Shown here: positions 45,983 through 59,346 of the stretch, piece after piece
How the letters are laid out: each line of letters starts with the position of its first letter
Position numbering within the stretch: the first letter of the stretch is position 1
Assembly (NCBI GenBank): GCA_003313425.1
Contig: NHZP01000022.1
Location: 310,001 to 374,000, forward strand
DNA: 64,000 nucleotides
Direction: 5' to 3'
Source: Pseudopyrenochaeta lycopersici
Lineage: Eukaryota > Ascomycota > Dothideomycetes > Pleosporales > Pseudopyrenochaetaceae
Notes under the pieces: generated by a model
Database searches by the model: none
What the model saw: only the letters and a program-made list of their open reading frames with translations
What the model was told of the DNA's origin: nothing
Program-made: the position numbers and the translations under genes

Positions 45983-46763
45983 CTTCAATAGATAATCTGG
46001 TTCCATTCACCAATCTTACTTCCACGGGTAGAAGGCCTCATCATAATATACTCCACAAGAGAGGCTAGGGGATGTCAGTTTCAGGATTGGAGACAGCTAC
46101 TGCTTGGCGTTCGACTTCTCGCGTCCTAATGCTTGCGGAAAGTTCACCGCATGGCTTCAAAATGCTTTGGGTGCAGACAGATTGCTTGTTCGAAACCCAC
46201 AAAATAGACATGGCGAGTGACAGCTGGGCCAGTCTCGGCGATCTTGGTACAGGACAGGGTTAGTTTGAGGTTCTGCGGTAGAAGGTGGGTTTCGCTCATG
46301 TTTCACGATGCTTGGCGGGGCGTGGAGTGCCTCAGGCCGGACCTAGGCCCTCAGCTGTCTGCACCAGAAGGAGGGGTAGCCCTCAAAAGTATGGATCTCC
46401 TCAATGTCGAGATGCTTGATTATAGTTCCTAGGGTTGTTGAAATGGGAAGAGAAGGGGAGAGCCAGTCGGCGACGGCATGCTTTCCGTGCATCTTGATTC
46501 GTTATTCGGCCACCTCCTGTAAAACTTCCCAATCCACGAAATCGAACATCACATCAGACGCACATAGAGGTTGCTCATCGTTGGCTCCGATGTTCAACGA
46601 GTGCGCCGTCGGAATCATTGGCGAACTTACCCCGCTTCTATACGCGTCAGGCCCCCTCTCGAGCTGACATGCCACAATTTTCCTATGTCAAACACATAAA
46701 CATCACCAGAAACAGAATTCATTTATTAACTGACAGGATTACGTTCATCTTCAATTCCACAAA
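45983..46763. other. Divergent promoter region, BTB / aldehyde dehydrogenase
   Basis: 780 bp between two start codons. No gene is supported; frames inside it are short and without resemblance. Confidence 0.45.
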
Positions 46764-48271
46764 ATGGCACCCAAACTGGATATCGAGGCCTACCCAGGCA
46801 ACATCATCAACAACGAATTTGTCCCAACACCCAAAACCCGTCACTCATTTGATCCCGCAACTAATTCAGCGCTCTACGAGGTACCTGTTGCCCGGGAGGA
46901 GGATCTCGATGCTGCCGTCAAAGCTGCAAGAGCTGCTTTTAAATCATGGAGCATGACGCCCTTTTCTGAGCGTGCTAGGCTACTGCTTGCGTTTGCCGAT
47001 GCGATGGAAGCGAACCGTGATGATCTGGAAAAGCTTCTCACAAGAGAACAAGGGAAACCCCTCTCCCTGTCCCATACGGAGATGGACTTCTCATTAAAAT
47101 GGCTGCGCGCTTTCTCGACGATGGAGATCGAAGACGAGGTCTTGCAGGAAGATGACGAGAAGATTATCTACTCAACTCATCCGCCGATTGGTGTTTGTGC
47201 CGGCATCGTGCCATGGAACTGGCCTATCTTGCTCGGCGTAGGTAAAATTGGACCAGCGCTGATCACGGGAAACACATTTATTATGAAGCCATCGCCGTAC
47301 ACTCCATACTGCGATCTTAAACTTGGCGAACTAGCCAAATATATCTTTCCGCCTGGTGTTGTACAGGTATTGAGTGGTGACGATAATCTTGGACCATGGA
47401 TTACAGCGCATCCTGGCATTGACAAGATTGCGTTCACTGGCTCAATTGCTACAGGAAAGCTTGTCGCTGCCTCTTGTGCTAAGACACTCAAACGATACGT
47501 GTTGGAGCTCGGGGGCAATGATGCAGCAATTGTCTGCGCGGATGTTGAAATCGACAAATGTCTACCAAAAATTGCAATGCTGAGTTTCCTGAACTCGGGT
47601 CAGATCTGCATGCTCACCAAAAGGATATACATACATGAAAGCATATACGAAGAATTCAGGGACAAGATGGTCGAGTTTACCAAAAGCAATATCAAAACCG
47701 GTGCTGGCACTGAGGATGGTGTCGTGATTGGTCCAGTGCAGAACAAGATGCAGTAGGCTCTCCATGATACCCTCACATTTCCATAACAGCGGATCCTGCT
47801 AATCACGATCGCAGATTTGACAAAGTAAAAGACATGTACAGCGAAATAGAAAAACAAAATTGGACCACCGCCCTAGCAGGCCAAGCTGGGGAGTCACGAA
47901 ACGGCTACTTCATTACCCCTGCCATCATCGATAATCCGCCTGAAGACTCGCGTATCGTCGTGGAAGAACCCTTCGGCCCTATTGTACCCCTGCTCAAGTG
48001 GACTGATGAAGACGACGTCATTGACCGTGCAAACGCTCTACGCACCGGTCTTGGAGCTTCTGTGTGGAGCAAAGACTTGAAGAAAGCTGAGTCTATAGCA
48101 CGAAGGCTTGAGGCAGGCTCAGTGTGGGTAAATAGCCACTTCGATGTTGATCCGAAGGTACCATTTGGTGGACACAAGGAAAGTGGTATTGGCATGGAAT
48201 GGGGAATCGAAGGGTTGAAGCATTATACTAACAGCAGGAGCTTGTGGGTGTGGAAGAAGGTCTTTGAGTGA
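46764..48271 (+). CDS. NAD(P)-dependent aldehyde dehydrogenase
   Basis: Oxidises aldehydes to acids in the cytosol. Exons 46764-47752 and 47815-48271 give 481 residues, normal for ALDH. Seen are VPWNWP (about residue 151), a MKPSPYTP cofactor segment, FTGS in the Rossmann turn, the general base Glu248 in LELGGN, the catalytic Cys282 in NSGQICM, and EEPFGPIVPLLKW with GGHKESGIG near the C-terminus. The usual GGK after Leu-Glu-Leu is GGN here, a change seen in many fungal ALDHs of the salicylaldehyde/vanillin or aminoaldehyde type. The intron has a good branch site (GCTAATC). Substrate not determined by sequence; the lack of a targeting peptide favours the cytosol. Confidence 0.95.
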
Positions 48272-49214
48272 AGAAAGTGTCACATAACATCCGACAGTGT
48301 CTCTTACATGCAAGTTGACATAAAAGTTTGAAGCTTAGTACCTTGCAATCATGTATTCTCCCTTCAACTACTTTCAATCGGATAGCCAGACTCCAATTGA
48401 GCTTTCCTCGCCGCTTATTCTAAAGGCACCACTCTCTTTTCCCATCTTTTCGGATTATGTTTTTAAGTCTTCTGTAATACGATACTCACGCATGAACGGC
48501 TTCCTACTGAGAATACACATTCGTTTTCGCACCACCGCTCTGGCAGCAAACACGTTCGGAAGCCCACTCAATCCAATTCCGGCCGCGCCAACTGCCTCCA
48601 CAAAAGAAAATGATAGCTATATGATCTATACTATACCTACCGTGTTCAGGGCCAGCCACGTAGTCCCGGCGCGAGCCGCGTGTCCAAAACACCTTAGCAT
48701 CGGTTCGTTTCACCAACTGAAACGCTACGCGGGAAAAGCAAACCGTGAGGGGTAACGCGATAGGAAACATTCGCTTAGCTCCACATCAGACCAAGACCAC
48801 CAAGCTGCCACGCCATCTATTGCTCCGCCGTACATTGTTTCAGGTCGTCCTCAGGGCTAAATCTAGACTCTTGATCAGAGTGACAGGTAGAGTACCTGAG
48901 AATCACCAAGCCGTCACTATTCACCGTAGCCGCACTTAATTAGCCTACAATATTGGGTGGGCAGAGTTCGGGCTGGATGCGGTGTACCAGGAGGACAGTT
49001 GATTGATTGCCAACATAGATGCTTTGTAATGTATACCTCTAGAATGCCGATTGCTAGTACGATTGACCACACAACTGGATCTAGATTTCAATACAGTCGA
49101 CGGATTGGCGTACATCAGCAAAGAACCCAACACAAAACTGCCTGTAACAGGTATATTCCTACCTGACTGGACTAGGAATGAGACATATATGCATTTGTCC
49201 ACTGATGTACAAAA
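48272..49214. other. Intergenic, 0.9 kb
   Basis: Frames of 134 codons (+, 48351-48755) and 88 codons (-, 48504-48770) overlap each other; neither has a recognisable domain, so neither is called. Convergent 3' flanks of the ALDH and TRM3 genes. Confidence 0.4.
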
Positions 49215-52200
49215 TCAAGCTTTATCACCCCACTCCCTCCACCACTCGTAGACTGCAATGCCTCCTGCAGTTTGAACATTGAGGCTCCGAGTCACACCTA
49301 CAGTTTTTATCTCAACACAGCGATCAATCACCGCCAGCACTTCGGGGGTTATGCCTCCTTTCTCACTTCCCAGTACCAAAACGCACCTCTTTGGTAATGA
49401 CCCCAGGTCCTTTCCGCTATGATCTCCCATTTCTTCTACCCTTTCTTCACCCAAAACCCCACTTCGGTCCGTCTGCTCAATACCAATGACCTCATAACCC
49501 TTCCTCTTCGACTCCAGCAAGAAATCTTGCACAGCAGGTATCTTGAGCTCTTTAATTGGCAAATGCTTCTCTGAGTTAACGCTCGTGGCCTTGAAATCCT
49601 TGTGTCCGGTCTTCTTAGCATCATTTATATACAGTGCTTCAAGGCCAAAAGACTCAGAAATACGAGAGAGGCCACCAAGATTCGTGGGATTGTCAATCAA
49701 CGAAGCGACCAAGATGACCGAGGCTGGGCGCTGATCCTCTTTACCTGGAGGTCCACTTGAAGGATAGAGTGAGTTCAGGTCGAAGCCAGACTTGGTTTGA
49801 AGAAAAGCGGGTGCAGCAGGAGGTGGTTGCTCCATTACAGGCAATACACTGGGCTCTGTAGTTGGCGTTTCCACAACAGCTTCGGTAATTGGCTTCTCAC
49901 CAAGTGGAATATTTTCAAGTGGAGCCTTTAATCCAGAAACCTGATCGTCTTCTTGGAGAACAAGAAAGTCCTCATACGCGACCCTCTCTTTCTCTGGGGA
50001 CTCAATCGAAAGATATCGACCCTGGAAAATCTTGACTATTGTGAAGTCGTTCACAGCATTCAACTTCAGCGTTCTTATTGTCCAAGGAGAAGCACTAAAT
50101 TTATCTAGCCGCCGAATGAAATCATTCAATGCCACAAAAGCAGGATTACTTGTAATGGTGCTCCAATTTTTTGTTTCCGCGAGATCGAAGAGCATTGGAA
50201 ACGCAAAATTCGCCTCGTGCCGAATCTGGACCTTGGGGCTGGCGGAGAAACAATTAAGCTCTGTAGCAAGTTTGCCAACAAAGCCCCCTGATTCGAATGG
50301 CGCAACTAGTAGTCCCAGCTTCATAAGGCTAGCAATATGTATTGGGCTACTATCATCAAGCTTCCCAAGATCAACAAGAATCTGAGATGCTTTACCAGGA
50401 AAGCGAATATAAGTACGGGCGACGATCCATTCAAGTAGGAAGCGATATCGTGGCCAAGGTTCAAGTACTAGAGCATGTGTGAAAGATTCGAGATACATGT
50501 CCGCGTTTGCATCAGTGATGCAGAAGTCGCCAAGTAGGAGCATTGCTTGAAGCTGTAGGGTATTCTTCCATTTACTTTTGATGTGAATTGGGGCTTGCTG
50601 AAGTTTCCAGGGCTCCAACAAGCGGTCCAGTACACGCCTACTGACGCTCAATTGCTCCCTAGGAAAGCGCCGTATGAGATCGAATACGGCAGCGTATGCA
50701 TGCCATTCTCTCTGGCCGTAGTAAGAAGTGTACGTCCTGTGTGGCAGAAATTTCTGGAGCTTATCTGCTGCAGCTACCTCGAATAGAAATTCCGGTTGGA
50801 CTGAAGGTGGATCGTTAAGGAAACCAAGGATAAAGTCTTCAAAAGGAAGGATGTTGAGTATCGCCGTGTCAGAATATGCTGCCTTGCGAAGCGACTTTGC
50901 AAGGACAGAAAGAATATATGACTTGCCTTGGGAGAGAGACCCTAGTTGCTCCATGGCTCTCGATAGAAGATCGGTTAATGATATATCAGTCTCGACGTCA
51001 GACCTGGATCTTTGCGAGATGCAGGCTTGAATGCAGGTTGGGTGAAACAGCAGGGGTGGTAGATGAACAGCGACCGATCTGCTGAATTCTCGCCTCTCTG
51101 CCTCGTCCCATAAGGCCTCTAAAACAACGTATAGATCTTTTGCCTCGATTGAAGTGACTGGCATGTGATCAAGAATCTTGACTATACTCTTACAGGCTGG
51201 TGCATACGCACTCCCTTGAATGGAACGGTGCCCTGAAGCCTGTAGCTGTTGCAGAATATCGTGTAACGGCGACAGGTCGCTTCCAATTACCTCAATGCTT
51301 CCATTCGAGCTGTTTTGATCTACTAGTTTCTGAAGCTCTAAGATTCGTGTATGTAAAAGCTTGTAGCCAGTCGATTCGGCCAGGTCCGACGTAGGTACTA
51401 TTAATTGACAAAGTCGTTCACTGTAAATGCTGTAAAGGTCGCTTGAGATCTCAGGTAAACCTATAAGCCGTGAGAGGCCCAGCAGTTTAGAAATTTCAAC
51501 AGCCGACAAGGACAGATTTATTGGAAGTGTTCCGGCGCGAGCTTCCAACCCTTGGATGAGGCCTTCCACCAAGTACAGGATGGCAGGCTGAAAGATTCTA
51601 CCACCAGCATCCAAAATGAACCAAACAACACCAAGGACAACTCCCCGAAGGTTTTCCAGATCTTTTTGGTTGTGTGTGCTCAATCTACTTGGACCAACAG
51701 AAGATGAGGTACTTTGCGTTCTTGATACAAATTGTGCAATTACGCTAGCGAGAGCGTTTCCATGAGCGCAAACTGTCGTAGTTCGCTCCGAAGTCAGGGT
51801 CGACGTGAAGAGATTGCCTTCTGTCGCCCAGGGGAGGAAGCCCTCAGTAAGAAAGCTAGCATGACTGCTGAGGTCTCCTTGACTCTGTGGTAGAAGAAGA
51901 ATTAGCAGGTGTTCGATAAGCAAAGCCCTATGTAGTTCTTTGACTATTTGTGTGCACAGCGTCCGCGAAGAGCCTCAAAGCTGATCGATATAGTCTTTGA
52001 AAAGCTTCGTTGTCGCTGAAATTGGAAATAGATGAATGTTCGCAAATGAGATGCTCACTTACCTCTTGGACATATTTGATATACCAGTTGCCGATGGTTT
52101 TGCGAGCACCTCCTTGCACCTTGGGGTTGAGAGCAGCTGCAAGTAACGTGGTACCCATGCATGCTGAGACCCTGGTTTGGGATCCAAATAATATCGTCAG

Positions 52201-53253
52201 TTCGGGTAGACAAGCTTGCACCTGGTTTATGTAACGGTCCAAAACAATTGTCTCGAACAATGACGAATACTGCTCATATGCTTTGAGATAAAATTGTCGC
52301 TCGTTGATGCAGAGAGATATAGTTGGTGTAGAAATGTCTTTTCTTGCTATAAGCAAGGACTGGCGGATGATCGCGAGGCAATATTTGCGTTGATCCGCGA
52401 GACCATGCAGGAGACCAGCTCGGACCCTGTCCCAGTATAGATCACAGTAGATGCATTCGAGCTCGACGCCATCGATGAGTGCTTGTGAAATCCATTGGAA
52501 CCATGTTCTGAATACTTTACTAGAGTTGGAGATGAAATACTTTGGACCAAGAGTGCTGAGTTGATCCCACAATGACTGATCAACGATGGATCCACTCAAC
52601 ACGTATCGACTCAAAGAATGGTCATATTTTGCCCATGGCTGTGACGGATCGGTCGACTGAGCAACCGCGATCGGACCATCATTCTTCAGGAGCGATAGTA
52701 GAGCTGACAGGGTATCATGCGCGACATTATCCAGTCCGTCAATGCCAATAAAGACAGAAAGAATCTTCATCGAGTTGGCACCGATGGGATGATATTGCTC
52801 TCTTGGAAGCGAGAAAGAGTACTTTAAAAATACGAGGAAAGCTGCCATCTCATGAATGCATTTCTGCACCAAGACTTCTCGCTGTGCGGTTTCCCCCTCA
52901 CGTTCCCTTGAAAGTTGATCGAGAAGAACGGTCAAGTGACAGTAGATCCTCTCATCGAGTTGTGCGGCTACAAAAGAGCCATTACCGAAACACGCTTCGA
53001 CGAGTTTGTAAAGGCGTTCCGGTCGCTGTTCGTTAGGTATTCGTGCCATGAGGAGATCACAAAGTTCCTCGTGCGATGAACAATCTCCAGGGCTTATTCC
53101 GTCACTGCCTGAAGCTTGTGGTAATAGTCGAATACACACTCGCACCGCATCGAGATCCAGTTGCGGCGCATCTTGGAGCTTTTTTAGGGTTTGCTTGAAC
53201 GCCCTGCGCTTCGTCTCGTCGTCGAGGAAGCCAAGCACATCGTCCGCATCCAT
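49215..53253 (-). CDS. TRM3: tRNA (guanosine-18-2'-O)-methyltransferase, Trm3/TARBP1 type
   Basis: Large SPOUT-class RNA methyltransferase that methylates the ribose of G18 in the D-loop of tRNAs using SAM. ATG at 53253; the reading frame changes once, near 51.9 kb. The best junction found is a 73-nt intron from GTGCAC (51987) to a CCACAG acceptor ending at 51915, giving about 1321 residues, in line with Trm3 size. The first 1100 residues are helical HEAT/ARM-like repeats. The C-terminal SPOUT domain shows the three family motifs: DNPTNLGGLSRISE (motif 1), LVLGSEKGGI (motif 2) and VTRSLNVQTAGGIAVYEW (motif 3), which form the knotted SAM site. The donor is weak and a 47-nt intron-like string at 52062-52016 is also present, so exon edges here are uncertain. 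Divergent from the kinesin gene. Confidence 0.92.
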
Positions 53254-53790
53254 AGTGAACGGTGGCAAGCAAGGTAAGATCCTCAAACAGGCGGATGTGT
53301 AGACATTAAAGTTGGAAGTTGGATGTCGTTGGGTCCATTATTGTAAATATTGAGAGCTAATTTTCTCATTCAGACATATATCTCGACCAGTCATATCGCG
53401 CCTGGCCACGGTGAGGGTCGAAATTTTTGTCGCTAAGCACACCAGGAATGCTCGCAGGTACATTGCAAGGGAAATGCACCCAGGACTCTACTCTCACTCC
53501 ATCTAGCATTCAATCAATCGCAGCCACGTCGCAAATATCGCGCTATCAGATCCTAACCCATCTCGTCCCGTCGTTATTGCGTTGCTCTGTGATTGTGGGG
53601 TGCCAAGCCAGTGACGTCGCTTACTCCACGGCAACCGCAGTGTTATTGTTTGCCTTGTTTAGGGAAGGCGCAACCGTGCATGCACCGAAGCGACATCCAG
53701 CTAATACCCATGCACCTGCTCTACATCTTACGGTCGCAGCAGCTCTTGGATCATTGTTACCAGCTGTTAGACAAGTACTTAGACTCACAA
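53254..53790. other. Divergent promoter region, TRM3 / kinesin
   Basis: 540 bp. Open frames from 53427 run into the kinesin first exon but have no resemblance before the ATG at 53791; they look like 5' leader. Confidence 0.45.
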
Positions 53791-55668
53791 ATGTATTCAG
53801 GACTTCACACAACTGCTTCGGCGCCGTCAATGCGCGCATCGGAGCCTTACGCGCACATGTCTCCGTCGATGAACGATGACCCGGGCAATGTCAAGGTTGT
53901 GGTGCGCTGTAGGGCCTTTGTACGGCGAGGTAGGCTCATTGGATTTAATTGAGTTGTATTTAAACTGATCCGAGTAGAAAAAGAAAAGGGCACCCGCTGC
54001 CTCATTCGAATGGACCCAGCAACACAGAAGACGACGCTCTACGCTCCGGATACAGAAGACGGCAGCGCACGTAGAGTACTTGAAGACAAGGAGTTTACAT
54101 TCGATCGATCATACTGGTCGCACGATGAAGCTGATCCGCACTATGCTCATCAAGAGGACGTGTACCGTTCCTTTGGTGAAGACTTCCTCGATCACAACTT
54201 CGACGGCTATCACACATGCATATTCGCATACGGACAGACAGGGTCGGGAAAGAGTTACACAATGATGGGCACGCCAGACAATCCAGGGCTGATCCCACGC
54301 ACCTGCGAGGAACTGTTCGACAGAATAGCCCATGAACCGTCGCCCAACACCAACTACCACGTCCAGGTCTCCTATTTTGAAGTCTATAATGAGCATGTGC
54401 GGGATCTGCTTACACCAAGGACGACTCCTCCAATCTATCTGAAGATTCGAGAGAGTCAGAAGGAAGGTGTCTATGTGCAGGGCTTGACTGAGGCGGAGGT
54501 CAAGTGTTATGCAGATGTCGAGCGTCTGATGAAAATTGGTGATATGGTAAGCCGCCCGCTGTATACTTCTTCAGTGAGGGTACTGATAAGTCCCTAGAGC
54601 CGAACAACAGCTTCCACCAAGATGAACGATACCTCATCACGCTCGCATGCCGTCTTTACCATTCGCCTCAAGCAGATAACCCACTCACTTCTCTCCGATG
54701 AAACCATTGAACGAACTGCACGTATGCGTCTGGTTGACCTGGCGGGTTCTGAGCGTGCGAAGTCAACAGAAGCGACTGGACAACGTCTCAAGGAGGGAGG
54801 GCAGATCAACAAATCTCTCACCACCCTCGGTCGCGTTATTGCTGCACTTGCAGATCCACGCCGCCATGGCGCCAAGGGACGTCGACCACGAGAAGTCGTC
54901 CCCTACCGCGACTCAGTCCTAACATGGCTCCTGAAAGACTCTCTCGGTGGCAACAGCAAGACTGCTATGGTAGCTTGCATTGCGCCTGCCGACTACGAAG
55001 AGACACTATCCACTCTACGCTACGCTGACCAAGCGAAGCGCATCCGCACTCGTGCTTTGGTGAACCAGGACTGCATGTCCGCAGCACAGCGAGATGCCCA
55101 GATCAGCGAAATGGCAGAACAGATACGCAGTCTGCAGGTTAGCGTCAATGCAGCGAGCCAGCGGAAGAGGGAAGAAGCGACCGAGCTTGAAGAGTATCAG
55201 AGGCAGGTCGTCTTGATGCAGCGGTTAATGGAAGAGAACCGACAAGTCTCTGCCGCAAAGATCAAGGCTCTAAGTTCTGAAGTTGAAGAGCTCCGCCCAG
55301 CCAACACCGCCCTACGGGCAGAGATTGACTCTTTGCGCCGTCATCTTGCATTGGCGTTGGGAGAGCTCAAGAATCCGATCGTACTCCCTCCGCCCCGATC
55401 ATTGGGCACACCCGACTTTGAGCAAGGGGAGTGGCTTGATGATGAGGATGGTAAAGAGAATTCCCTTCGCGCTCCAGCTGATGTTGAAGCCAGCGATGGT
55501 GACTCTGATTCAGGATACGACGAAGGTGATCATGATGAGCTGGCGCAGGAGCTGCAGAATGAGGCAGAGACTTTCCTTAAGGATCTCGGGATGTTCCGGA
55601 AAAAGGTTGGCAGCGATGTTGAGCGCTTTGGTGTACGGGAGGCACTCGCTCAAATTATTGGCAACTAA
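53791..55668 (+). CDS. Kinesin-3 family motor protein, short form
   Basis: Microtubule motor ATPase. Exons 53791-53929, 53978-54546 and 54598-55668 give 592 residues. The motor domain begins [11 protein letters not shown], has the P-loop GQTGSGKS near residues 132-139, switch I in NDTSSRSHA, switch II in LVDLAGSE and the neck-proximal YADQAKRI. The [22 protein letters not shown] stretch and [17 protein letters not shown] are characteristic of the kinesin-3 (Unc104/KIF1) group. After the motor come only a coiled coil (about 400-480) and an acidic tail ending in a short helix. There is no FHA domain and no PH domain, unlike long Unc104 motors, so it resembles the short kinesin-3 form known from fungi (Neurospora NcKin3 type). 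A role in organelle transport is likely. Upstream in-frame ATGs are absent before 53791; M14 at 53830 is also possible. Confidence 0.92.
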
Positions 55669-55987
55669 AGAAATGTATACTTGGATGCGCGATTCGAACG
55701 GCTTTTGGTTATGAATGCATGAAGCGGCGGCGTTCTATTTTTGGCTGGCTGGCTGGCTACTTTCAGTGGTTTACTAGGATAGTGGATCGATATATAGTTT
55801 GTAGAAGTAATCAAAATACCCTTTTACAAAATTAGCTCCTCCGTGACGCGTGCTGGCTGTGAGAAGGTAGGATGCTGAATGCTGAGAGCTTCAGCACAGA
55901 CCCTTGGATTACATGCAGCTCCCAACTCCTCCTCGGCATCCAGGCACAGGCACTCGCACATCGCGCCATGATACCCCGATAGCGAAC
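55669..55987. other. Short intergenic, kinesin to VPS16
   Basis: 320 bp between two genes on the same strand. Contains a short GGCT tandem run (about 55743-55757). No gene. Confidence 0.5.
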
Positions 55988-58625
55988 ATGTCTAAGCCAA
56001 CAGCGAATTGGGAGAAGGTCGGCGACAAATTTTATCGCAAAGTCCAGCTCTATACTGCCGTGTTTGACCAGGACCTCGAGCTTGAGAACTACAATGTGGT
56101 GGGGGCACCCTATAGCGGTGCAGTAGGTAGGTACGTTCCTTACACCCAATGAAACGGTCATGCAAAGCTCATCGTTGAAACAGCGATATATCGTGACGAA
56201 GAGAAGCTATATACATATCGCGGCCCTGGAGTGTCCAAATCGAGCATCGATATCTATAGCTGCGCCGGCAAGCTCATACGAAGTATAAATGTACGAAACC
56301 TACGCGGTGACGAAACGTACATGCAGGAAAAAAGAGTACTGACAATAGCCGCAGTGGGACAAGGGCACAATCAAGGGCTTAGGATGGTCTGAAGATGAGA
56401 AGCTGCTCGTCGTGACATCGGATGGCACGGTGCGCTGCTACTACGACCTGCAGGGCGACTTCATACCCTTTTCACTGGGCCATGGCGCAGAGGAATACAG
56501 CGTTGTGTCCTGCAAGTTCTACAGCACGGGTTTCGTCGCGCTCCTCGGAAATAATCACCTCGTTTCTGTCTCCTCATACGTCGAACCACGTCCCAAACTC
56601 CTCGCTATACCACCGAGCGAGCCAGTCGTATCTTGGAGTATCATACCGCCCGCATACTCGCTCTCACGTTCGGTAGAGGTCATCCTCGCGATTGGCAGTA
56701 CTCTCTATGTGGTTGATGCGACAGAAGCCGAAGATCGGAACTTCGATGCGGGACCATTCAGGCACATTAGTGTGAGTCCGCGCGCCGAGTTCCTTGCTTT
56801 CTACACAGACGATGGGAAGGTATGGGTAGTCAGTGGGGACTGGGGTGAAAAGCTTAGTGAATACGATAGCAAGGTCAAGACGGTACCAAAGGACATGCAG
56901 TGGTGCGGCTCGAATGCCGTTGCGCTGGCTTGGGAAGATGAGGTACATCTGGTTGGGCCAATGAGCGCGGCAACGAAGTTCTACTACGACACATGGGTCC
57001 ATCTCCTACCGGATGTCGATGGCATACGCTTATTAACGAATGATGTATGCGAGTTCATCCAAAAGGTACCGGATGAGGCGGTCGAGGTGTTCCGGCTAGG
57101 TTCCGATTCGCCTGCAGCAAATCTTGTTGAAGCTTCTTCGCTACTGGAGCAGAAGAGTCCAAAGGCAGACGACCTCATCCAGCTCATTCGGCCAAGTCTC
57201 GGCGAGGCGGTCGATACTTGCATCAAGGCGGCTGCCCACGAGTACAACATCCATTGGCAGAAGTCACTTCTTAAAGCCGCCTCGTACGGCAAGTCTGTAC
57301 TGGACCTATACTCCTCTGATGACTTTGTCGACACCTGCGATACTCTACGGGTTCTGAATGCAGTACGTTTCTATGAAGTTGGCTTGCCTCTAAGCTACGA
57401 TCAATACCGGCGCATGACGCCCGAGAAGCTTGTCGAACGCCTCACAAATCGCAATGAATATCTCCTGGCATTGCGGATAGCGGACTATCTGCATCTACCT
57501 GCAAATAAGATCCACGGTCATTGGGCGCAACAGAAAGTTCGTGTCTCAACAGACCCCGAAGAAGAAATATGCGGCCTGATTGTGAAAAAGCTTCACGGAA
57601 AGCCTGGTGTCTCTTTTGAGGAGATAGCACGAGCGGCATATGACGAGGGCCGGGTTCGGCTTGCGACCGAGCTATTGAACTACGAACCTAGAGCTGGAAA
57701 GCAAGTTCCATTACTGCTCAGCATGAAAGAAGACAATATTGCGCTTGACAAAGCTATCGAGTCAGGTGACACAGATCTCGTATTCCACGTCCTCCTGCAT
57801 TTACGCAAGAAACTCCCTCTTGCATCCTTCTTCCGCGTCATCAACAGTCGGCCCGTGGCCACTGCGTTAGTCGAGTCATCAGCCTGGGATCAAGACCGTG
57901 AACTCCTCAAAGATCTCCTCTATCAAGATGATCGGAGACTAGATGGCTCAAATCTCCTACTCTCTGAGGCCTTAGCACAGTCCGATCTCCATGCTTCGAT
58001 AGACAAACTCAAGCTGGCATCCAAGTACCTACAAGATTCCCGCGACAGCGCCGCAGTCTTCCAACGTCAGGCTGTTGACGAGGCTGCAAAACTGTTGAGG
58101 CTGCAGGAACAATATGAGAAGGACCTCGGTCCGAGAGATCCAACTCCAGGCGGCACACTAACAGGCCAATCCTTCATCGGCCTCAGCGCAAACGAAACAA
58201 TCTTTCAGCTCATCCGTCTCGGGCACAATAAGCGCGCCCAAAGAGTGCAATCAGATTTCAAAATCACAGACAAGACATACACTTACATCCGTCTCCGCGC
58301 CCTTGTTGCAGCGCGGCACTGGAACGAACTTGAAGAATTCGCAAAGCAGAAGAAGAGTCCCATCGGATGGGAGCCATTCTTCAACGAGGTGCTTGGCGCA
58401 GGCAACACAAGAGTGGCGAGTGCGTTTATTCCAAAGTGTACGAATCTGACGGTGCCAGAGCGGGTGGATATGTGGATCAAGTGTGGGCTCCTGGTCAAGG
58501 CAGGTGAGGAGGCGTTCAAAGCAAAGGATAGAGGCCTGCTAGAGGAAGTTAGGACAAAGGCCGGGGGCAGCGCAGCAATAGAGATTGAGAGGCTTTTAGG
58601 CATGTTACCGCAGGCACGAAGGTAA
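55988..58625 (+). CDS. VPS16: Vacuolar sorting protein Vps16 (HOPS/CORVET core subunit)
   Basis: Core subunit of the HOPS and CORVET tethering complexes that join late endosomes and vacuoles; it binds the SM protein Vps33. Exons 55988-56126, 56184-56290 and 56355-58625 give 838 residues. The N-terminal beta-propeller starts with the family's NWEKVGDKFYRKVQLY..ELENYNVVGAPYSGAVA and includes WDKGTIKGLGWSEDEKLLVV right after the second intron. The C-terminal helical solenoid has DTCDTLRVLNAVRFYEVGLPLSYDQY, ARAAYDEGRVRLATELLNYEPRAGKQVPLLL and the conserved SPIGWEPF. All are quoted in part. Length is close to yeast and Aspergillus Vps16. Both introns have clean acceptors; the first donor is inside a GTAGGTAGGTAC word. 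Confidence 0.97.
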
Positions 58626-59346
58626 TCAGTGGGTAGCCGGTAGAGATGAGCTGTTCAAAGTCGAGCCTTATGAAGCGATTGTTTTGATATATCCTCTATC
58701 TATTATCGCTTCGACAAACAATGCAGATTCGAAGCTGTTCCAAAGAGCACGAGTACTTTCGTGCCCAAAGAGAAATTCAAGACCTGGATCCAGGCTTCCT
58801 GGGAATGATTTCCGTACGGAATGTGGAGGGGCACAGACAACCTGATTTGCCCGAGGCCATTCTCGGTGCCCCTGTCTCCTGATATGTCAATATGCAATCG
58901 GCTCGGTCTACCTTTCTTTAATCGCTCAGCATGTACAAGGAGCGTTAAACATTTGCGGACCAGCCCCCATGATCGATATTCAACAGAGTTGCCGTCTCCC
59001 CGCGATCACCTCGGGGAATTATCCTGGTATGGCGGCAAAGCTCGTATTAGCATTACGCAGACTGGGACGTGTTCCAGCGTATCAAACGTTTGCAGAGATC
59101 TGCAAGCGGGAACGACAAGCTTCCCCGCGTTGGCCAGGGGCCGCTCCTCAAGCAATCCCGTCAATCGATGTGTGCACGATATCGTCATCTCGGGCTGTGC
59201 TTGACCGACGCATGTCTTTAATGCTAGCACGGCACTTCGAAATGGCAAACGCATTTTGCCCTCATGAGAAAGGAGGTCAGTGAATTGTATTTAATAGCGG
59301 GATTGGGACCGATAATATTCCCTGGCTTGGCTTGCTGTAAGACAAG
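58626..59346. other. Intergenic, 0.7 kb
   Basis: Between VPS16 and the GH78 gene, both on the plus strand. No gene is supported. Confidence 0.45.

Noticed and set aside
48351..48770. Two opposed frames (134 and 88 codons) between ALDH and TRM3
   Set aside because: They overlap, neither resembles a family, and neither has supporting promoter or splice features.
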